From: Linanthus parryae
Taxonomy: Eukaryota > Streptophyta > Magnoliopsida > Ericales > Polemoniaceae
NCBI GenBank assembly: GCA_023055425.1
Contig: JALGPY010000003.1
Span: 56,281,891-56,345,890 of the forward strand
Length of the DNA: 64,000 bases
Direction of reading: 5' to 3'
Part shown: one piece after another, positions 22,810 through 33,349 of the stretch
Layout of the letters: each line of letters opens with the position of its first letter
Position numbering within the stretch: position 1 is the stretch's first letter
Position numbers and translations under genes: made by a program
The notes under the pieces: model-generated
The model's database searches: none
What the model saw: only the letters and a program-made list of their open reading frames with translations
Told to the model about the DNA's origin: nothing

Positions 22810-24672
22810 TTGCCCACTGTCATTGATGACTCTTCTGAAAATCCTCCAATTTCTCGCCCAGAAGTGAGGACTGAAACATGTGCGGAGGAAGGACCATTTC
22901 AAGCTGAAGCACCACTGGACCATATGGTGTTGCAGGAGCCAATTGTGAGAACATCTACCCGAGAAAGAAAACTACCAACTTATTTAAAGGATTACCAAAT
23001 GGGAACCAATAAGAGAAGCAACTCAGTGAGGTATGACATTCATGATTATGTGTCTGATGTACATCTATCACCACAATACAAAATGTCATTGTCAGGGGTG
23101 ACTAGTGCAAGAGAGCTCGCTACTTATTTTGAAGCAGTGCAATATGAAGAATGGAGGAATGCAATGATGACAGAAATCAAGGCTTTGGAAGAAAATAAAA
23201 CGTGGATTCTTACACATTTACAAGATGGGGCAGCCACCGTCGGATGTAAGTGGGTTTATAAAATAAAGCACAATTGAGATGGTTCGATAGAAAGACACAA
23301 AGCAAGGTTAGTCGCCAAGGGATTTACTCAAACCGAAGGGTTAGATTACTCTGAGACGTTTTCTCCTGTCACGAAGCTGTCAACAGTAAGATGTCTCTTG
23401 GCTTTGGCTGCAGTTAATCAGTGGCATTTATTACAGTTAGATGTAAATAACGCCTTCTTACACGGCGATTTGGTTGAGGATGTGTACATGGAGTTACCAG
23501 AAGGTTTTCAGGTGCCAAACAATGTTACTCGAGGAGAGAAACTGTTAGTGTGCAAGCTGAGGAAATCGTTGTATGGGCTCAAGCAAGCATCGCGACAATG
23601 GTTCAGCAGATTCTCAAGTGCGCTTCTGAATTTGGGATTTGTTCAATCAAAGGCTGACTATACCCTATTTGTGCAGAAGGAAGGTGGATCTTTTATAGCC
23701 TTATTAGTTTATGTCGATGATATAATTCGAGCTGGTAATGACATGTCAAGGCTGAACTCACTGAAGCACCATTTAAACCATCATTTCAAGCTAAAAGATC
23801 TTGGGAAACTTAGCTTCTTCTTGGGACTAGAATTAGCAAGAACTCAGCAGGGTATTTCTCTTTGCCAAAGAAAATTTTCCCTGGAGATACTTGTGGATAG
23901 TGGTTATTTAGGATGTAAACCAGCCAGTACACCCATGGATCATAGTGTCAAATTGTGTGCTCCAGGTGGAATTCTCTTAGACTCTAATGCAGCGGCCTCA
24001 TACAGAAGACTTGTTGGGCGATTGTTGTACGTATGCAACACAAGACCAGATATATGTTTTGCAGTACATTGACTCAGTCAATTTGTCAGCTCTCCTACTA
24101 ATACACATCTTAGCGCTGCATATAGGGTCTTAAGGTAGATCAAAAGCAATCGTGTCCAGGGCATCGATTTTCCATCATCTTCTTCAGTTCAACTTAAGGC
24201 CTTTGCGGATTCCGATTGGGGTGGTTGCCTTGATACAAGGAGGTCGACATCAGGATTTTTAGTTTATCTTGGAGAAAGCTTAATGTCCTGGAAATCAAAG
24301 AAACAAGGCATAGTTTCAAGAAGCTCGACAGAGGCCGAGTATAGATGCCTAGCAAGCACCGTGTGTGAGTTAACCTGGCTAACTTATCTACTGCAAGATT
24401 TAAAGATTAAACCTGAAAGTGTTCCAGTGATTTATAGGGATAGTCTGTCAGCAATTCATCTCGCGCATAATCCAGTTTCTCATGAAATAATCAAGCATAT
24501 AGAAATGGATTGTCACGTTATTAGATATCGCATTCAAGAGAAGAAGATGAAGCTTCTACATGTGTCATCTGCCCATCAACAAGCAGATATCTTGACTAAA
24601 CCTTTAATAACTGCAACATTTCATAGATTTCTAAACAAGATGGAAGTGCTAAATATACACTCTCCAGCTTGA
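22810..24672 (+). pseudogene. copia C reverse transcriptase and RNase H
   Basis: RT starts after an acidic linker with NAMMTEIKALEENKTW and VGCKWVYKIKHN, then a stop at 23275-23277. The next open stretch has [15 protein letters not shown] (motif A Asp) and [14 protein letters not shown] (YVDD). A stop falls at 24070-24072. RNase H resumes with [20 protein letters not shown] and a DSLSAIHLAHNPVSHE stretch, ending HVSSAHQQADILTKPL. The catalytic residues are present but the frame is broken. Confidence 0.83.
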
Positions 24673-24678
24673 GGGGGC

Positions 24679-24939
24679 TGTTAAAATACTTGCTTATTTA
24701 TGAAATTGGAATAAAGCTCAGGGCTTCGTGGCAAAGTCAGTGGGTGGTTCAAGCATTTGTGGCAGAAGTGCGAGGACTAAAAGTGCAATTTCTTTCTAAA
24801 GTTATCATTATGTCTTTACTGTTGTTTCTTCTCCTTTTAACTTCTATTTACCTGCAAGCTATATATGCAGCTCCAGGTTGTAAGCTACGTTCTGAGACTT
24901 TTTTTATCCTTATCCAATTATCCTTTCATAAAATTGTTA
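24679..24939 (+). repeat. right LTR of copia C
   Basis: The 261-bp LTR begins TGTTAAAATACTTGCTTATT and ends AAAATTGTTA, followed by the duplicated GCCCC. It differs from the left LTR by scattered substitutions and lacks the minisatellite. Confidence 0.85.
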
Positions 24940-24944
24940 GCCCC

Positions 24945-26275
24945 TAAGGGAGAAGAGGAGAAACTACAACAATGTCAGACAAGGCTAAGTCACTAATCCA
25001 ACTAGGAAACAAACCAACCACTCTACATCGCTCTCTACTCCCCTCCTCTACTTGGCTAAGTTGTGGGCTGAAAATTTGAATCCCTCCTTGAGAGTTGACA
25101 ACACCTTGGGATATCTTCCTTAACTAAGTGATTGCTATGTTCAATTCGTCCTCCACTTCTGTAATATCCGTCTGAAATCCACCTTGGAGCCTGCGGTTGA
25201 ATTCGTCGATTATCGTTTTGGAATCCCCTTCAAAGTAACAGTGAGTAAAACCCAACTTGACAGCTAAGTCAACTGCTATATTCAAAGCCCTAGCTTTCGA
25301 CACCTTCGCGGGCAACGCCATATCTGTGTCACAAGCTCCGGTAGCTACAATTTGACCCATGTAGTCCCTTACAACTACTCAGCTTCCGATATTCCAGATT
25401 GGCCGCACCAGGAACCGTCAAAAGTTCAATTTAATCCATGGGTTTGTCGGTTTGGTCCATCGCTCCTTAATGTTGCTTGTTACTGTAGACCCCTTGTTCT
25501 CTTGAGCTTCGTTGAATTCTTCAAGGCGCTCGAACACATTGGGTATCATTTCACGGGCTGAAGTCCCCTTGTTGTTGAAAATACATTTATTTCTCTCCAT
25601 CCAAATAGTGTACAGTGCTGTGAAAATCAGTTGAATCTCCTCTTTGTCCTTGTCTCAATATTGGATCCAGTTCCTAATGCCTAAGATTGATTGATTATAA
25701 TTCGGTCCAAGGAGAGAAACCCAAACCTCTTCAGCTCTTTTGCATTGCATTAACGCATGCCTAGCGTCCACTACCCGACGTCCGCAAAAGTTGCAGTTGG
25801 GATCAACCTTGATGCCTCTGCGCACCAAACTCTTGCCAGTGGGAATTGCATTGTGCAGAACTCGCCATATAAAATGATTGACTTTTCTTGGGATGTTTAT
25901 TCCCCTTATTGCTTGGAAAAAAAACATGTTTGTGTTGATGATGAGCTTGCCAAAGCATTATGCCCCTCCTCCATAGCTCTGGCCACTTTGTATCCAGACC
26001 TCTTGGTGTACACTCCGGAGTATTCAAATTTCCATATTAGCTTGTCCGGAACAATAATTTCCGAGAGTTTAATTCTAAGCACGGCTGTTGCGTCAATGCT
26101 CCACAAATTGTTATTGATTGCCTGAATATCCCATTTATTTTCCCCAGCATGCATCAAATGACTGACCCTCACATTATTGTTGGCTGGGATCCTAGTAATT
26201 AACCTTGCCTCCGGATTTGATGGGACCCGTGCGTCTTCGCCGTTGACTATCTTCCATCTGATGCCTTGTTGGATG
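24945..26275 (-). pseudogene. LINE ORF2 3' part: zf-RVT and RNase H
   Basis: The minus strand reads, in order: the end of the RT region with WKFEYSGVYTKRSGYKVAR (26331-25906), the zf-RVT zinc-binding region RKVNHFIWRVLHNAIPTG...CNFCGRRVVDARHALMQCKRAEEVW (25927-25655), and an RNase H-like domain WIKLNFDGSW...VAADLAVKLG-type sequence with FEGDSKTIIDEFN (25600-25124). Stops and frame changes separate them. The LINE 3' untranslated region follows to 24945. The piece is cut at 26275 by the copia D insertion (target duplicate GGATG 26271-26275). The residual RNase H should not be read as a host gene. Confidence 0.82.
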
Positions 26276-26323
26276 TGTAAGAATATATAGGCAATACGAG
26301 CCCAACCACCAAGACTTGGGCAC
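26276..26323 (+). repeat. 48-bp remnant of the copia D LTR start
   Basis: TGTAAGAATATATAGGCAAT onward is identical to the start of the LTR at 53387. It sits directly after the GGATG duplicate that is repeated at 53744-53748. The LTR is cut after 48 bp, where it joins the 3' end of the inverted copia D interior. The outer Athila-like element then inserted at this junction, duplicating GGCAC (26319-26323 and 47153-47157). Confidence 0.8.
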
Positions 26324-28068
26324 TGACACAATTTCTTACGTGTATACGCAAGTGCACGGGCGAAGTAATAAAGATGAGTATTAAGCTCGGGCTGTCGAAC
26401 CCACAGGGACAGTCTTGAGATTATTTAGGTAGACGATTAATTTAAAGTCAAAGTAACAAGTAAGAAGTGTTTGATTTGAAGGTTCGTCACCCACAAACAA
26501 GTGACTTAAAGTAAATGACAAACTACGCTATTCTTTTTATATTATTTTCAAGGTAAAGGAAGAAAGGTTTGATTGATACGATTATGGAGAGAACTAGGCA
26601 ATTGATGATCCCTAGGGCACTTAACAGTTTCCGGATTATGCTTAAAACACTCTAGTGATGTTTAGTTATACCGGGCTACACTCATCATGTTCTTCTGTCG
26701 ATCTCACATGAATTTGCGTAATCGATTGACTTCGGGTCCTCTCGGTCCACCTTCGTCTACCGTTACGTTCTAGTTGGTTCGTTAGGCTCGCTCACCGGGT
26801 CCTGTCGGTCCACCGTTTTCACCAAGTCCTACCGATACAAACCGAAACAACCCACACACGGTTATTCAAGCTCTCTCTCTTCTCCTCTCGGTCTCAGAGA
26901 ACTACAAGAATACTTCCTATATTCTTCAACACGTCTCTAATAGCTCACTATCGTGCAACTATATCAACAACTAGCATACTACGGGTGATCAAGCCAATCA
27001 TACTAAAGATTAAAGCACAAGAACAAGAAAGCTAACAAGAACATCAACTAGAATTAAGTTTTCAAAACATGAATCAAGTCATCAATCCGAAAATAGCAAA
27101 TCAAACCCTATTTCTTCATCAATTGCCTAGATTAAATTGTTTAGCTAGACATATAATTGTTTAGAAATACATAAGTCTCCATAATCAATCAATAAGGGGG
27201 AAAAGAAGAGAAATCAAACGAGTAATCTTCAAGAATTGATGATCTCCGCCTTCAATCTTCGTCTCTCCTTCTCTCTTGCTCCAAGATGCTCCAAAGATGT
27301 GTGTCTCTTTCCTCAAGGACGGACTCCTAGGTTAGAAGAAGTCCCCAAAGCTCAAACTCTTTAAAAATTTCAAAACAGCCCAAAAAATTGCGATTTAGCC
27401 CTCTGTTCGCACGAACAAACGGGTGTTCGCACGAACAGATATTTGTTCTTTGTTCGCACGAACACTTTTTTTGTTCCCACAAATTTTCAGATTGTTTTTC
27501 ACCTTTTCTTGGCTGTCCTGAAATTTTTCTAAGTGTTTTTGTTCGCACGAACACAAAAGTGTTCGCATGAACACCCCTGGAGATGAACTCATATTTTCAT
27601 CCTCTTCGACGGACCTTAACTTTCTCGTCCGATCTCCGTTTTAGCTCCGTGACCTATCGTTGGAAAGCTCTTTGAGTCTAATTTCATTTGACACTGGTCT
27701 CACTCCAAAATGTATTGTAGAACTTGAGATAATATCAAAATAGTGGAGATTGGTCACTTTTGCTCCTCCGACTTTGCTTCTCTTGCTTCCTCTTGAATTT
27801 GCTTTGTTTCCGAATCTCGTTTCATGCCTCCTAAACATCGTTTAGCATCCGTTCCTGTCAAGAAAATATGAACAACCATACCAAGCGATTATATTTTATA
27901 AATAACATCGAAATATGCATCGAAACGCCCGGATTAACAATAAAGTGCTAAAAACTCAACTTTCTACGTTTTCTCAACATTCAAAGTGTAAAACTCATAT
28001 TTCAACCCCGGAATCATGCAAAACGATATTAAATATGCAAGAAATATAACTCTAATACAGAGTTATCA
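26324..28068 (-). repeat. 3' LTR of the outer Athila-like element
   Basis: It begins TGACACAATTTC on the plus strand and ends GAGTTATCA. The polypurine tract lies immediately outside at 28069-28082. It contains five 14-bp palindromes (27404-27573) upstream, on the minus strand, of a TTTAAA-like box near 27357-27364. Confidence 0.85.
27404..27573. repeat. paired 14-bp palindromes (TGTTCG half-site)
   Basis: Copies of TGTTCGCACGAACA start at 27404, 27424, 27451, 27540 and 27560 (the last reads TGTTCGCATGAACA). Pair spacing is 20 bp, with one 27-bp step. The sister LTR has copies at 46510 (one mismatch), 46530, 46557 (one mismatch) and 46645. Confidence 0.85.
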
Positions 28069-28072
28069 AATT

Positions 28073-28107
28073 CCCCCACACTACCCTTTTGCGCGTCCCG
28101 AGCAAAA
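28073..28107 (-). promoter_or_regulatory. polypurine tract and adjacent hairpin, outer element
   Basis: On the minus strand the tract AGTGTGGGGGAATT abuts the 3' LTR and would prime plus-strand DNA synthesis. Directly upstream in the RNA, 28087-28107 can fold with stem TTTTGC..CG / CG..GCAAAA around a TCC loop (one internal mismatch). Confidence 0.75.
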
Positions 28108-28319
28108 TCAATCCTCACACTACGTTTTAATCCACCGAATTGCATACAACTACACTAGCCATGTGACACACACAACACACGCACCCATGCAATCTACATG
28201 ACTATAAACAATGCAACTCGATTATCAAACAATGCAAAAATTGAAACAACACAATTATTTTTTTCTTTTTCTTTAGAGATCGGGCAATCTCGCTATCACT
28301 AACCAAAATCATCAAGTTC

Positions 28320-29126
28320 TCACAAGTCTCTTCCGAAATTTCACAACCAATAGCAAGAAATTGAAGTAAAATGATCATACGCACAAGTTCACTAAGGGGT
28401 CCCCAAACATCCACCACAAACAATCCAAGACTCGGGCACGTCCTTTAGCTCAGAGGGTCTATGCATCTTAAGTACTAAGATAGTCTTTCGTCGCCAAGTC
28501 ATTTGAGGTTTTCAGACCCTCTTAGCCGTTATTGCATTTGAATGAAAATTGTCCCAGTGACGGGAGACACAACTCCGTGTAATACGGCTTGACTTTAATT
28601 TTCCCTAGTTTCTCTAATTGGATTGAATCCAAATTCTCCACGTGAATGGAGGCACATTAGGTTGTTCACCGTATCTAGTCCAAGAGAAGATTTTTGATTC
28701 TTTTGTTTTTCATTCTCTTCTAGTTTTTTCAACCGTGCATTTAGAGCAACTAAGTGTGGGCTTTCTCGAATTTTCTCTTAGAACCACCTTAAGGGATGGT
28801 GGTGTACGCTCCCGACTTCGCTTAGGTCGAAGACTCGTACCACATAGAACCGACTCTACACGAAGGTCCACCCCAGATTCTAAGAGTCCACAAGTTTCCA
28901 CTCGAAAACAGACTATTCGACTTCTTAGGACTAAATCCTTCTAGCACAATATAGGAACTAAAGGTATGCCCTCGTCTACTTTTCACTTTTCCCTGAATAC
29001 CCGGGACTTCCTTTCGTGAAACCGGTGCGCAAGACACTAAAAGTTAAGGTTTTCCCCACTACGGTGCTTCCTATTCATTGAGAATCTTTCACTGAACTCT
29101 CTCTAGTTTCAAGCTTCATCAATTGC
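28320..29126 (-). other. conserved 3' non-coding block of Athila-like elements
   Basis: By eye this block aligns with 33350-34207 of the inner element over most of its length. Long identical runs include CGCCAAGTCATTTGAGGTTT, CTTAAGGGATGGTGGTGTAC and CTACGGTGCTTCCTA. No open frame is conserved between the two copies, so the conservation seems to be at the nucleic-acid level. Confidence 0.75.
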
Positions 29127-30002
29127 CCAACTCAATTTTTTTAAATTTTTATGGATATTTCATTTTTTCTATTTTTTTAATTGTTTTCATATTTTGGCCA
29201 ACTAGATTAACCACACATTTTGGGTAGGGGACTCAATAATTAAATGTGCAACAATGAAAAATATTAAACTAGCACAGTACAACACTAAAACACCACTCTA
29301 CACTAACCACATTAACACAGTGCTACACAAACTACATGTAATAAGGCTATGCAAGACAAAACATGGCTGGTGAAATTATACACAAACTCCCCCACACTTA
29401 AGCGTTTTGTTTCCTCAACGAATTTAGAGATACTGAAGGAGGACTCATCGCTTAAAGGTGCAGACGGTGGATTTCAACATTTATTGCTCAAAACGTCGAA
29501 ACAAGAGAGAGAGTTAGAGTTACCTGGGTGCCCGGACCTACATGGGCACCGTTGCCGCAAAATTGGAACAAGAAGGGGTCTTGTAGACCGTTGACAATTT
29601 CCGGAGAAGTCTCTACGCGCCTGGATTCCGATGTGCGGCTAAGATATGAACTGTAGCCCTCTCATGCGTGTGGCACTCAACATATTGGAACTGCTCCTCA
29701 ACCTCGAGCAATTCTCTATATCTTTAATGCATACTACTGTGGAGCTTTTTCTTTCCACAACTTCGTGCAATCTCTAGCACGTACATCAAGAAAGGGGAAT
29801 CCATTGTGTCTTCTGTACTTGTGTCCTTGCACACTGATTGGAAAAATAAGTCCACTCTCTCTCACCCCTCATAGTCAAATATAGAGAACTCATAAACAAA
29901 TAAAAACAAAAACAAAAAAAAACATCCTACTTACATTGGGCTGCCTCCCAAGCAGCGCTTGTAATTTAAGGTCGACGACCCGACCATGTTACCACTGCCA
30001 CC
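29127..30002 (-). other. outer element, region between protease ORF and conserved block
   Basis: Non-coding. It contains a polypurine-like core AGTGTGGGGG (minus strand, 29389-29398) and, next to the protease stop, a block (about 29935-29995) almost the same as the sequence that follows the inner gag-pol stop. RT, integrase and the third ORF would have to lie around here and are absent. Confidence 0.65.
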
Positions 30003-30776
30003 TCACGAGGGTAGTCTGGCACATTGTGCCGCTTCCAGCTTAGCTTTCATGTGCTGAATTTGAAGCACTACTTCTTGTGCTTGCACAGCAGATGGCTTGT
30101 TCCTTTCCCAATAATCAGGTGGATCCCCTTGCAAAAACTCTGGGATTTGGCGCTTCATTGGCACAGAACATGGAACCTCTGGATGATACTCCCACGAGTA
30201 TTGGGGCGTCGGTTTGAAGACACGAAAAGTCTCCATGTCATCATTGACCCTCATAATCAGCTCCCCATTCTCTACGTCAATGAGAGTACGACCTGTCGCC
30301 AAGAACGGCCTACCCAGTATTATGGGCACATCACCTGCTGGCATGTCTAGTATGACAAAATCAGTCGGAATTATCAAGCTGTCGACCCTTACAAGGACAT
30401 CCTGTATCATCCCACAGGCTCTCTTGGATGATTTGTCTGCAAATTGGAGAGTGATATAGGTTCTTGGAGGCTCCCCCACACTTAGCTTTTTGAATACCGA
30501 CAACGGCATCAAATTCACGCTCGCTCCCAGATCACAGAGAGCCCTTCCCGTGTAGGCGTCACCCAAATTAGCTTCAATGACGAAACTACCCGGATCCTTC
30601 TTTTTCTTAGGTAGTCCATGCAAAACACATGAACTAACCTGTTCATTTAAGTTCACTCTCTGAAATTCATCCACCGCTTTCATACCAAGAACTGCATCTT
30701 TAATAAACCTTGCATATTTTGGTATCTTTTGAAGAGCCTCAATCAACGGAATATTAATGTGCAGTTTTGAAAACAC
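30003..30776 (-). CDS. outer element aspartic protease with unusual tail
   Basis: The open minus-strand frame of 257 codons begins in the conserved region between gag and protease (KLHINIPLIEALQKIPKYARFIKD). The retropepsin follows, with the active-site block [15 protein letters not shown] and the flap and hydrophobic region IPTDFVILDMPAGDVPIILGRPFL. Where RT should begin, the frame instead continues for about 60 residues (SWEYHPEVPCSV...CARLPS) and stops. No RT motif is present. The frame upstream (31367-30843) supplies the gag carboxyl part. The open state of the protease suggests a late or selected retention, but the copy is non-autonomous. Confidence 0.75.
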   Translation of the reverse strand: MFSKLHINIPLIEALQKIPKYARFIKDAVLGMKAVDEFQRVNLNEQVSSCVLHGLPKKKKDPGSFVIEANLGDAYTGRALCDLGASVNLMPLSVFKKLSVGEPPRTYITLQFADKSSKRACGMIQDVLVRVDSLIIPTDFVILDMPAGDVPIILGRPFLATGRTLIDVENGELIMRVNDDMETFRVFKPTPQYSWEYHPEVPCSVPMKRQIPEFLQGDPPDYWERNKPSAVQAQEVVLQIQHMKAKLEAAQCARLPS

Positions 30777-30842
30777 GTTTAGAAAGCGCCTGTATTCCTC
30801 AGAATCGTCCTTCTTCTTCCTAGTACGTAATGGAAATGGTAG

Positions 30843-31367
30843 TTATGGAGAAGAAGAAGGATATGAAAGTGGTACCTCAGTAGATTTCTCTGCATCCTGG
30901 TGAATCGTGCCCTTTGATTGGGGGATCATGACAAGTGTCTTCTCAGAATCGAAGATTTCATGTTCCTTAGCCTTTGATGCTGTAGCTCTGGCATGACTCG
31001 GATATGGTGGATCCTCAAGTGCAATACCACTTCGAGTTGTGATGGCTTGAGCTTGCTCCTCAGAAGTATGAATAATGTTGCTTGGTGCTCTTTGTTTGAT
31101 TTTCTCTTTCAGATCTTTTATTTCTGCTTGAGCCACCTGAAGTGCAATTTCCAAAGAGCTGACATGTGTGGACATGTCCGTCATGTGCTGAGCCATTACC
31201 TTTATTATCCCTGTCATCTTGGTCAAATATGAAGGTGGTACTGGCTGCTGCTGATGCATCTCTGGACTAGCTACTTCTTGCCCTGCCTCCACCGCATTCA
31301 CCTGAACCATGCTATGTTCCAGTGAGCTATGCTTCATCGGTTCTTGATGCCGGAACTCATAATCCAA
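30843..31367 (-). pseudogene. outer element gag, carboxyl part
   Basis: Minus-strand frame with a predicted coiled coil (IALQVAQAEIKDLKEKIKQR region) and the Athila gag signature [19 protein letters not shown], which also occurs in the inner element. It is cut on its amino side by the inner element at 31371-31375 and on its carboxyl side by a stop before the protease frame. Confidence 0.8.
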
Positions 31368-31370
31368 GCT

Positions 31371-31375
31371 CTCCT
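31371..31375 (+). repeat. target duplication CTCCT of the inner element (left copy)
   Basis: CTCCT precedes TGACAGCG at 31376. The second copy is at 44555-44559 after CTGTCA. Confidence 0.9.
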
Positions 31376-32372
31376 TGACAGCGTAAACTATCTGCTTTTT
31401 CGCAAGTGTACGATCAAGTAGTATAGAGTATGTAGATTATGACTCTGGTTATCGAACCCACGAGAACAGGTTAAGTTCTTGCTAATCAGAATTAGAATAA
31501 GACACGAAGTTTGTAAAAAGGAGGAAGGTTTGGGATTTGATTATACTAAATTATAATAAATAAAAACAGTAAAAAGATTTATTTTATTTTTCTGCTGAAT
31601 ATTTTGCGAAAATTGTTGTAGTTGTAAAAGTCGATAATTCTAAAAATCTAGATTCCAGGATCCCCTAGGGTTACTCTCCAGCTTCCATGGTTTATTTGAT
31701 TTCAGAAACACACATTGGTTTTGTTTATGCCAGCATACCAATAGTACAATCTCCTCTCGGTCTCATGCACTTATCACTCGACTGCAGATTTTCGGGTCCT
31801 CTCGGTCCACCTAAATCTGCAGGTTCGTTCTAAGTCTGCTAGGGTTACAGGTTCTCCTCTCGGTCTCCCCCTAAACGTCTAACAGTTGGTCTAATGCTTC
31901 TGGGCTAGTCCCCTGATTCTCTTCACCTCTCGGTCCATCAAGGCAGAGTACTAAATCCTGTCTTTTCTTCCTAACATTCACTGGTCACTCTCGCGCACCA
32001 GGTCCTGTCTGTAACACTCCTGGGTGATCAGGCCATTCATGTATGTAAATAAAATCAAAGACAGAATAATAAACAAACCATCTGTATTAAGACTTAGCTA
32101 GCCATGCATCTGAAAATCAAAACATCCAAGTTTGCTGAATTCATAAACCCTAGGTTCACCGAGAACCTAGGCAAAAGGTCTAGCTAGCTTGCATTATTAA
32201 AAGACAATGTTTCATAAAAAGAGAAAAGATCAAACTAGTTATTTCTGAAGATACTGGAAAACTGCTCCAATCTTGCTCTGCTCCAACTCCTGGCTGCTGT
32301 GAAACTGGCTGCTGATGATGATGATAGCTGTGGTATGCCTTCGTAACCCTAAAACAGTGCTGGGACACCTCC

Positions 32373-32379
32373 TTTTATA
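32373..32379 (-). promoter_or_regulatory. TATA box of the inner LTR (left copy)
   Basis: TATAAAA on the minus strand, 85 bp from the nearest palindrome start (32464). The 5' LTR copy that would drive gag-pol is at 43812-43818. Confidence 0.7.
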
Positions 32380-32463
32380 TTGCCACAGTCTCCAAAACTG
32401 ATGCACGAAATTCCTGTTTTACCCTCGAAAAGATCCGTCCTGGAAGATTCTGGAACAAGTCTG

Positions 32464-32824
32464 TGCGTTCAAACGCACTTTCCTGCGTATGAACGCAGTG
32501 CGTATGAACGCACACCCCCCCTGCGTATGAACGCAGGACTTAGTCAATTTCTTCTTCTGGCTCCTGAACCCATGCGTTTGAACGCAGCTCCTCTGCGTTT
32601 GAACGCACCCCTTGGTCGTTTCTTCTCCTGAGTGTTGAGCCCTGCGTATGAACGCACAACTTGCGTTTGAACGCAGGACTTAGTTTTTTCTGCGCTTTTG
32701 GTCTCTGCCTCCTGCGTTTGAACGCAGCCTGTCTCTGCGTATGAACGCACGCCTTAGCCAAATTCTGCCATTTTTCCTGCTGCCTGCCTTGTGCGTTTGA
32801 ACGCAGCTTCTGCGTTTGAACGCA
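32464..32824. repeat. six pairs of 14-bp palindromes in the inner 3' LTR
   Basis: Copies of TGCGT(T/A)TGAACGCA start at 32464 (reverse form), 32484, 32499, 32522, 32573, 32594, 32643, 32662, 32713, 32736, 32792 and 32811. Pair spacing is 19-23 bp. Pairs recur about every 70-80 bp, except the first two pairs. Confidence 0.9.
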
Positions 32825-33120
32825 CAACTTAGTCATTTTTTCCTCTTTTTGCTCAGCTCTCCTGATACGCTGCCTCCAATCCAAGTCAATCTCATGCATT
32901 TTTCCGGCACCTGTTACCTGCACATAACACGCACCCACGATCATATCCAACAAACAAAAGTATGCATAAAATTACTCAAATTTTGCAATCATGATATAAA
33001 AAATCTCTGTCTCGTATCAGGTGGAAAATAAGCTGAAAATGGCCAAACTCAACTCTCACAGGGTTAAAACCAATGGTAAAAAGATGTCCCAGACTAATAC
33101 ATTTTCAGGCTGTCAAAATA

Positions 33121-33153
33121 CCCCCACACTTATTTCTGCTCGTCCCGAGCAGA
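33121..33153 (-). promoter_or_regulatory. polypurine tract and adjacent hairpin, inner element
   Basis: The minus-strand tract AGTGTGGGGGTATTT abuts the 3' LTR. Next to it, 33135-33153 folds as a perfect 8-bp stem (TCTGCTCG / CGAGCAGA) around TCC. The outer element has the same arrangement with different stem bases. Confidence 0.8.
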
Positions 33154-33349
33154 CCCTTGCATACTGTCCTGCAGACCCAATTTTTGCATACTTTAATTGC
33201 ATACTTCCCCTCTTTCACAGATTCAAGACACAGACCAAAACACTCGATAGATACTGACTCAGATACAGAATATACACAACTGACTCAAGACACAACTAAT
33301 TTTTTTTTTTTTTTTTTTTTTTATAAATATATTTTCTGAAATTGGGCAA

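Larger units (their letters stand above)
20917..24939 (+). mobile_element. copia C, Ty1/copia element inserted in the LINE tail
   Basis: A 4023-bp plus-strand element flanked by the exact 5-bp duplication GCCCC (20912-20916 and 24940-24944). The LTRs start TGTTAAAATACTTG (20917 and 24679) and end near AAAATTGTTA. The right LTR is 261 bp; the left is about 312 bp because of a minisatellite. Most of gag and the primer-binding site are missing, and stops interrupt pol. A GAGGGGG polypurine tract (24671-24677) lies just before the right LTR. Confidence 0.88.
31376..33115 (-). repeat. 3' LTR of the inner element
   Basis: 1740 bp with TG...CA ends. It has twelve 14-bp palindromes at 32464-32824, then a TATAAAA box on the minus strand at 32379-32373. 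Confidence 0.92.

Noticed and set aside
25124..25927. RNase H and zinc-finger protein as a host gene
   Set aside because: The order zf-RVT then RNase H, the frameshifts and the flanking LINE pieces show it is the 3' end of LINE ORF2.
28642..28944. Plus-strand ORF sharing VGFL.FSL.TTLRDGGV with 33702-33929
   Set aside because: The similarity comes from nucleotide conservation of the 3' block; neither frame is conserved outside this part, and both lie antisense to the element.
30473..30482. Further polypurine-tract cores at 30473 and 38343
   Set aside because: Both lie in coding sequence (protease and integrase) where the codons explain them, and no hairpin accompanies them.
32380..32953. Small frames rich in CVQTQ, RSNA and FKRR motifs in the LTRs
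   Set aside because: These are translations of the repeated TGCGTTTGAACGCA palindromes on either strand, not proteins.
33301..33322. Long T run as a Pol III terminator or LINE tail
   Set aside because: It lies inside the inner Athila-like 3' region, with no A and B boxes and no LINE sequence beside it.
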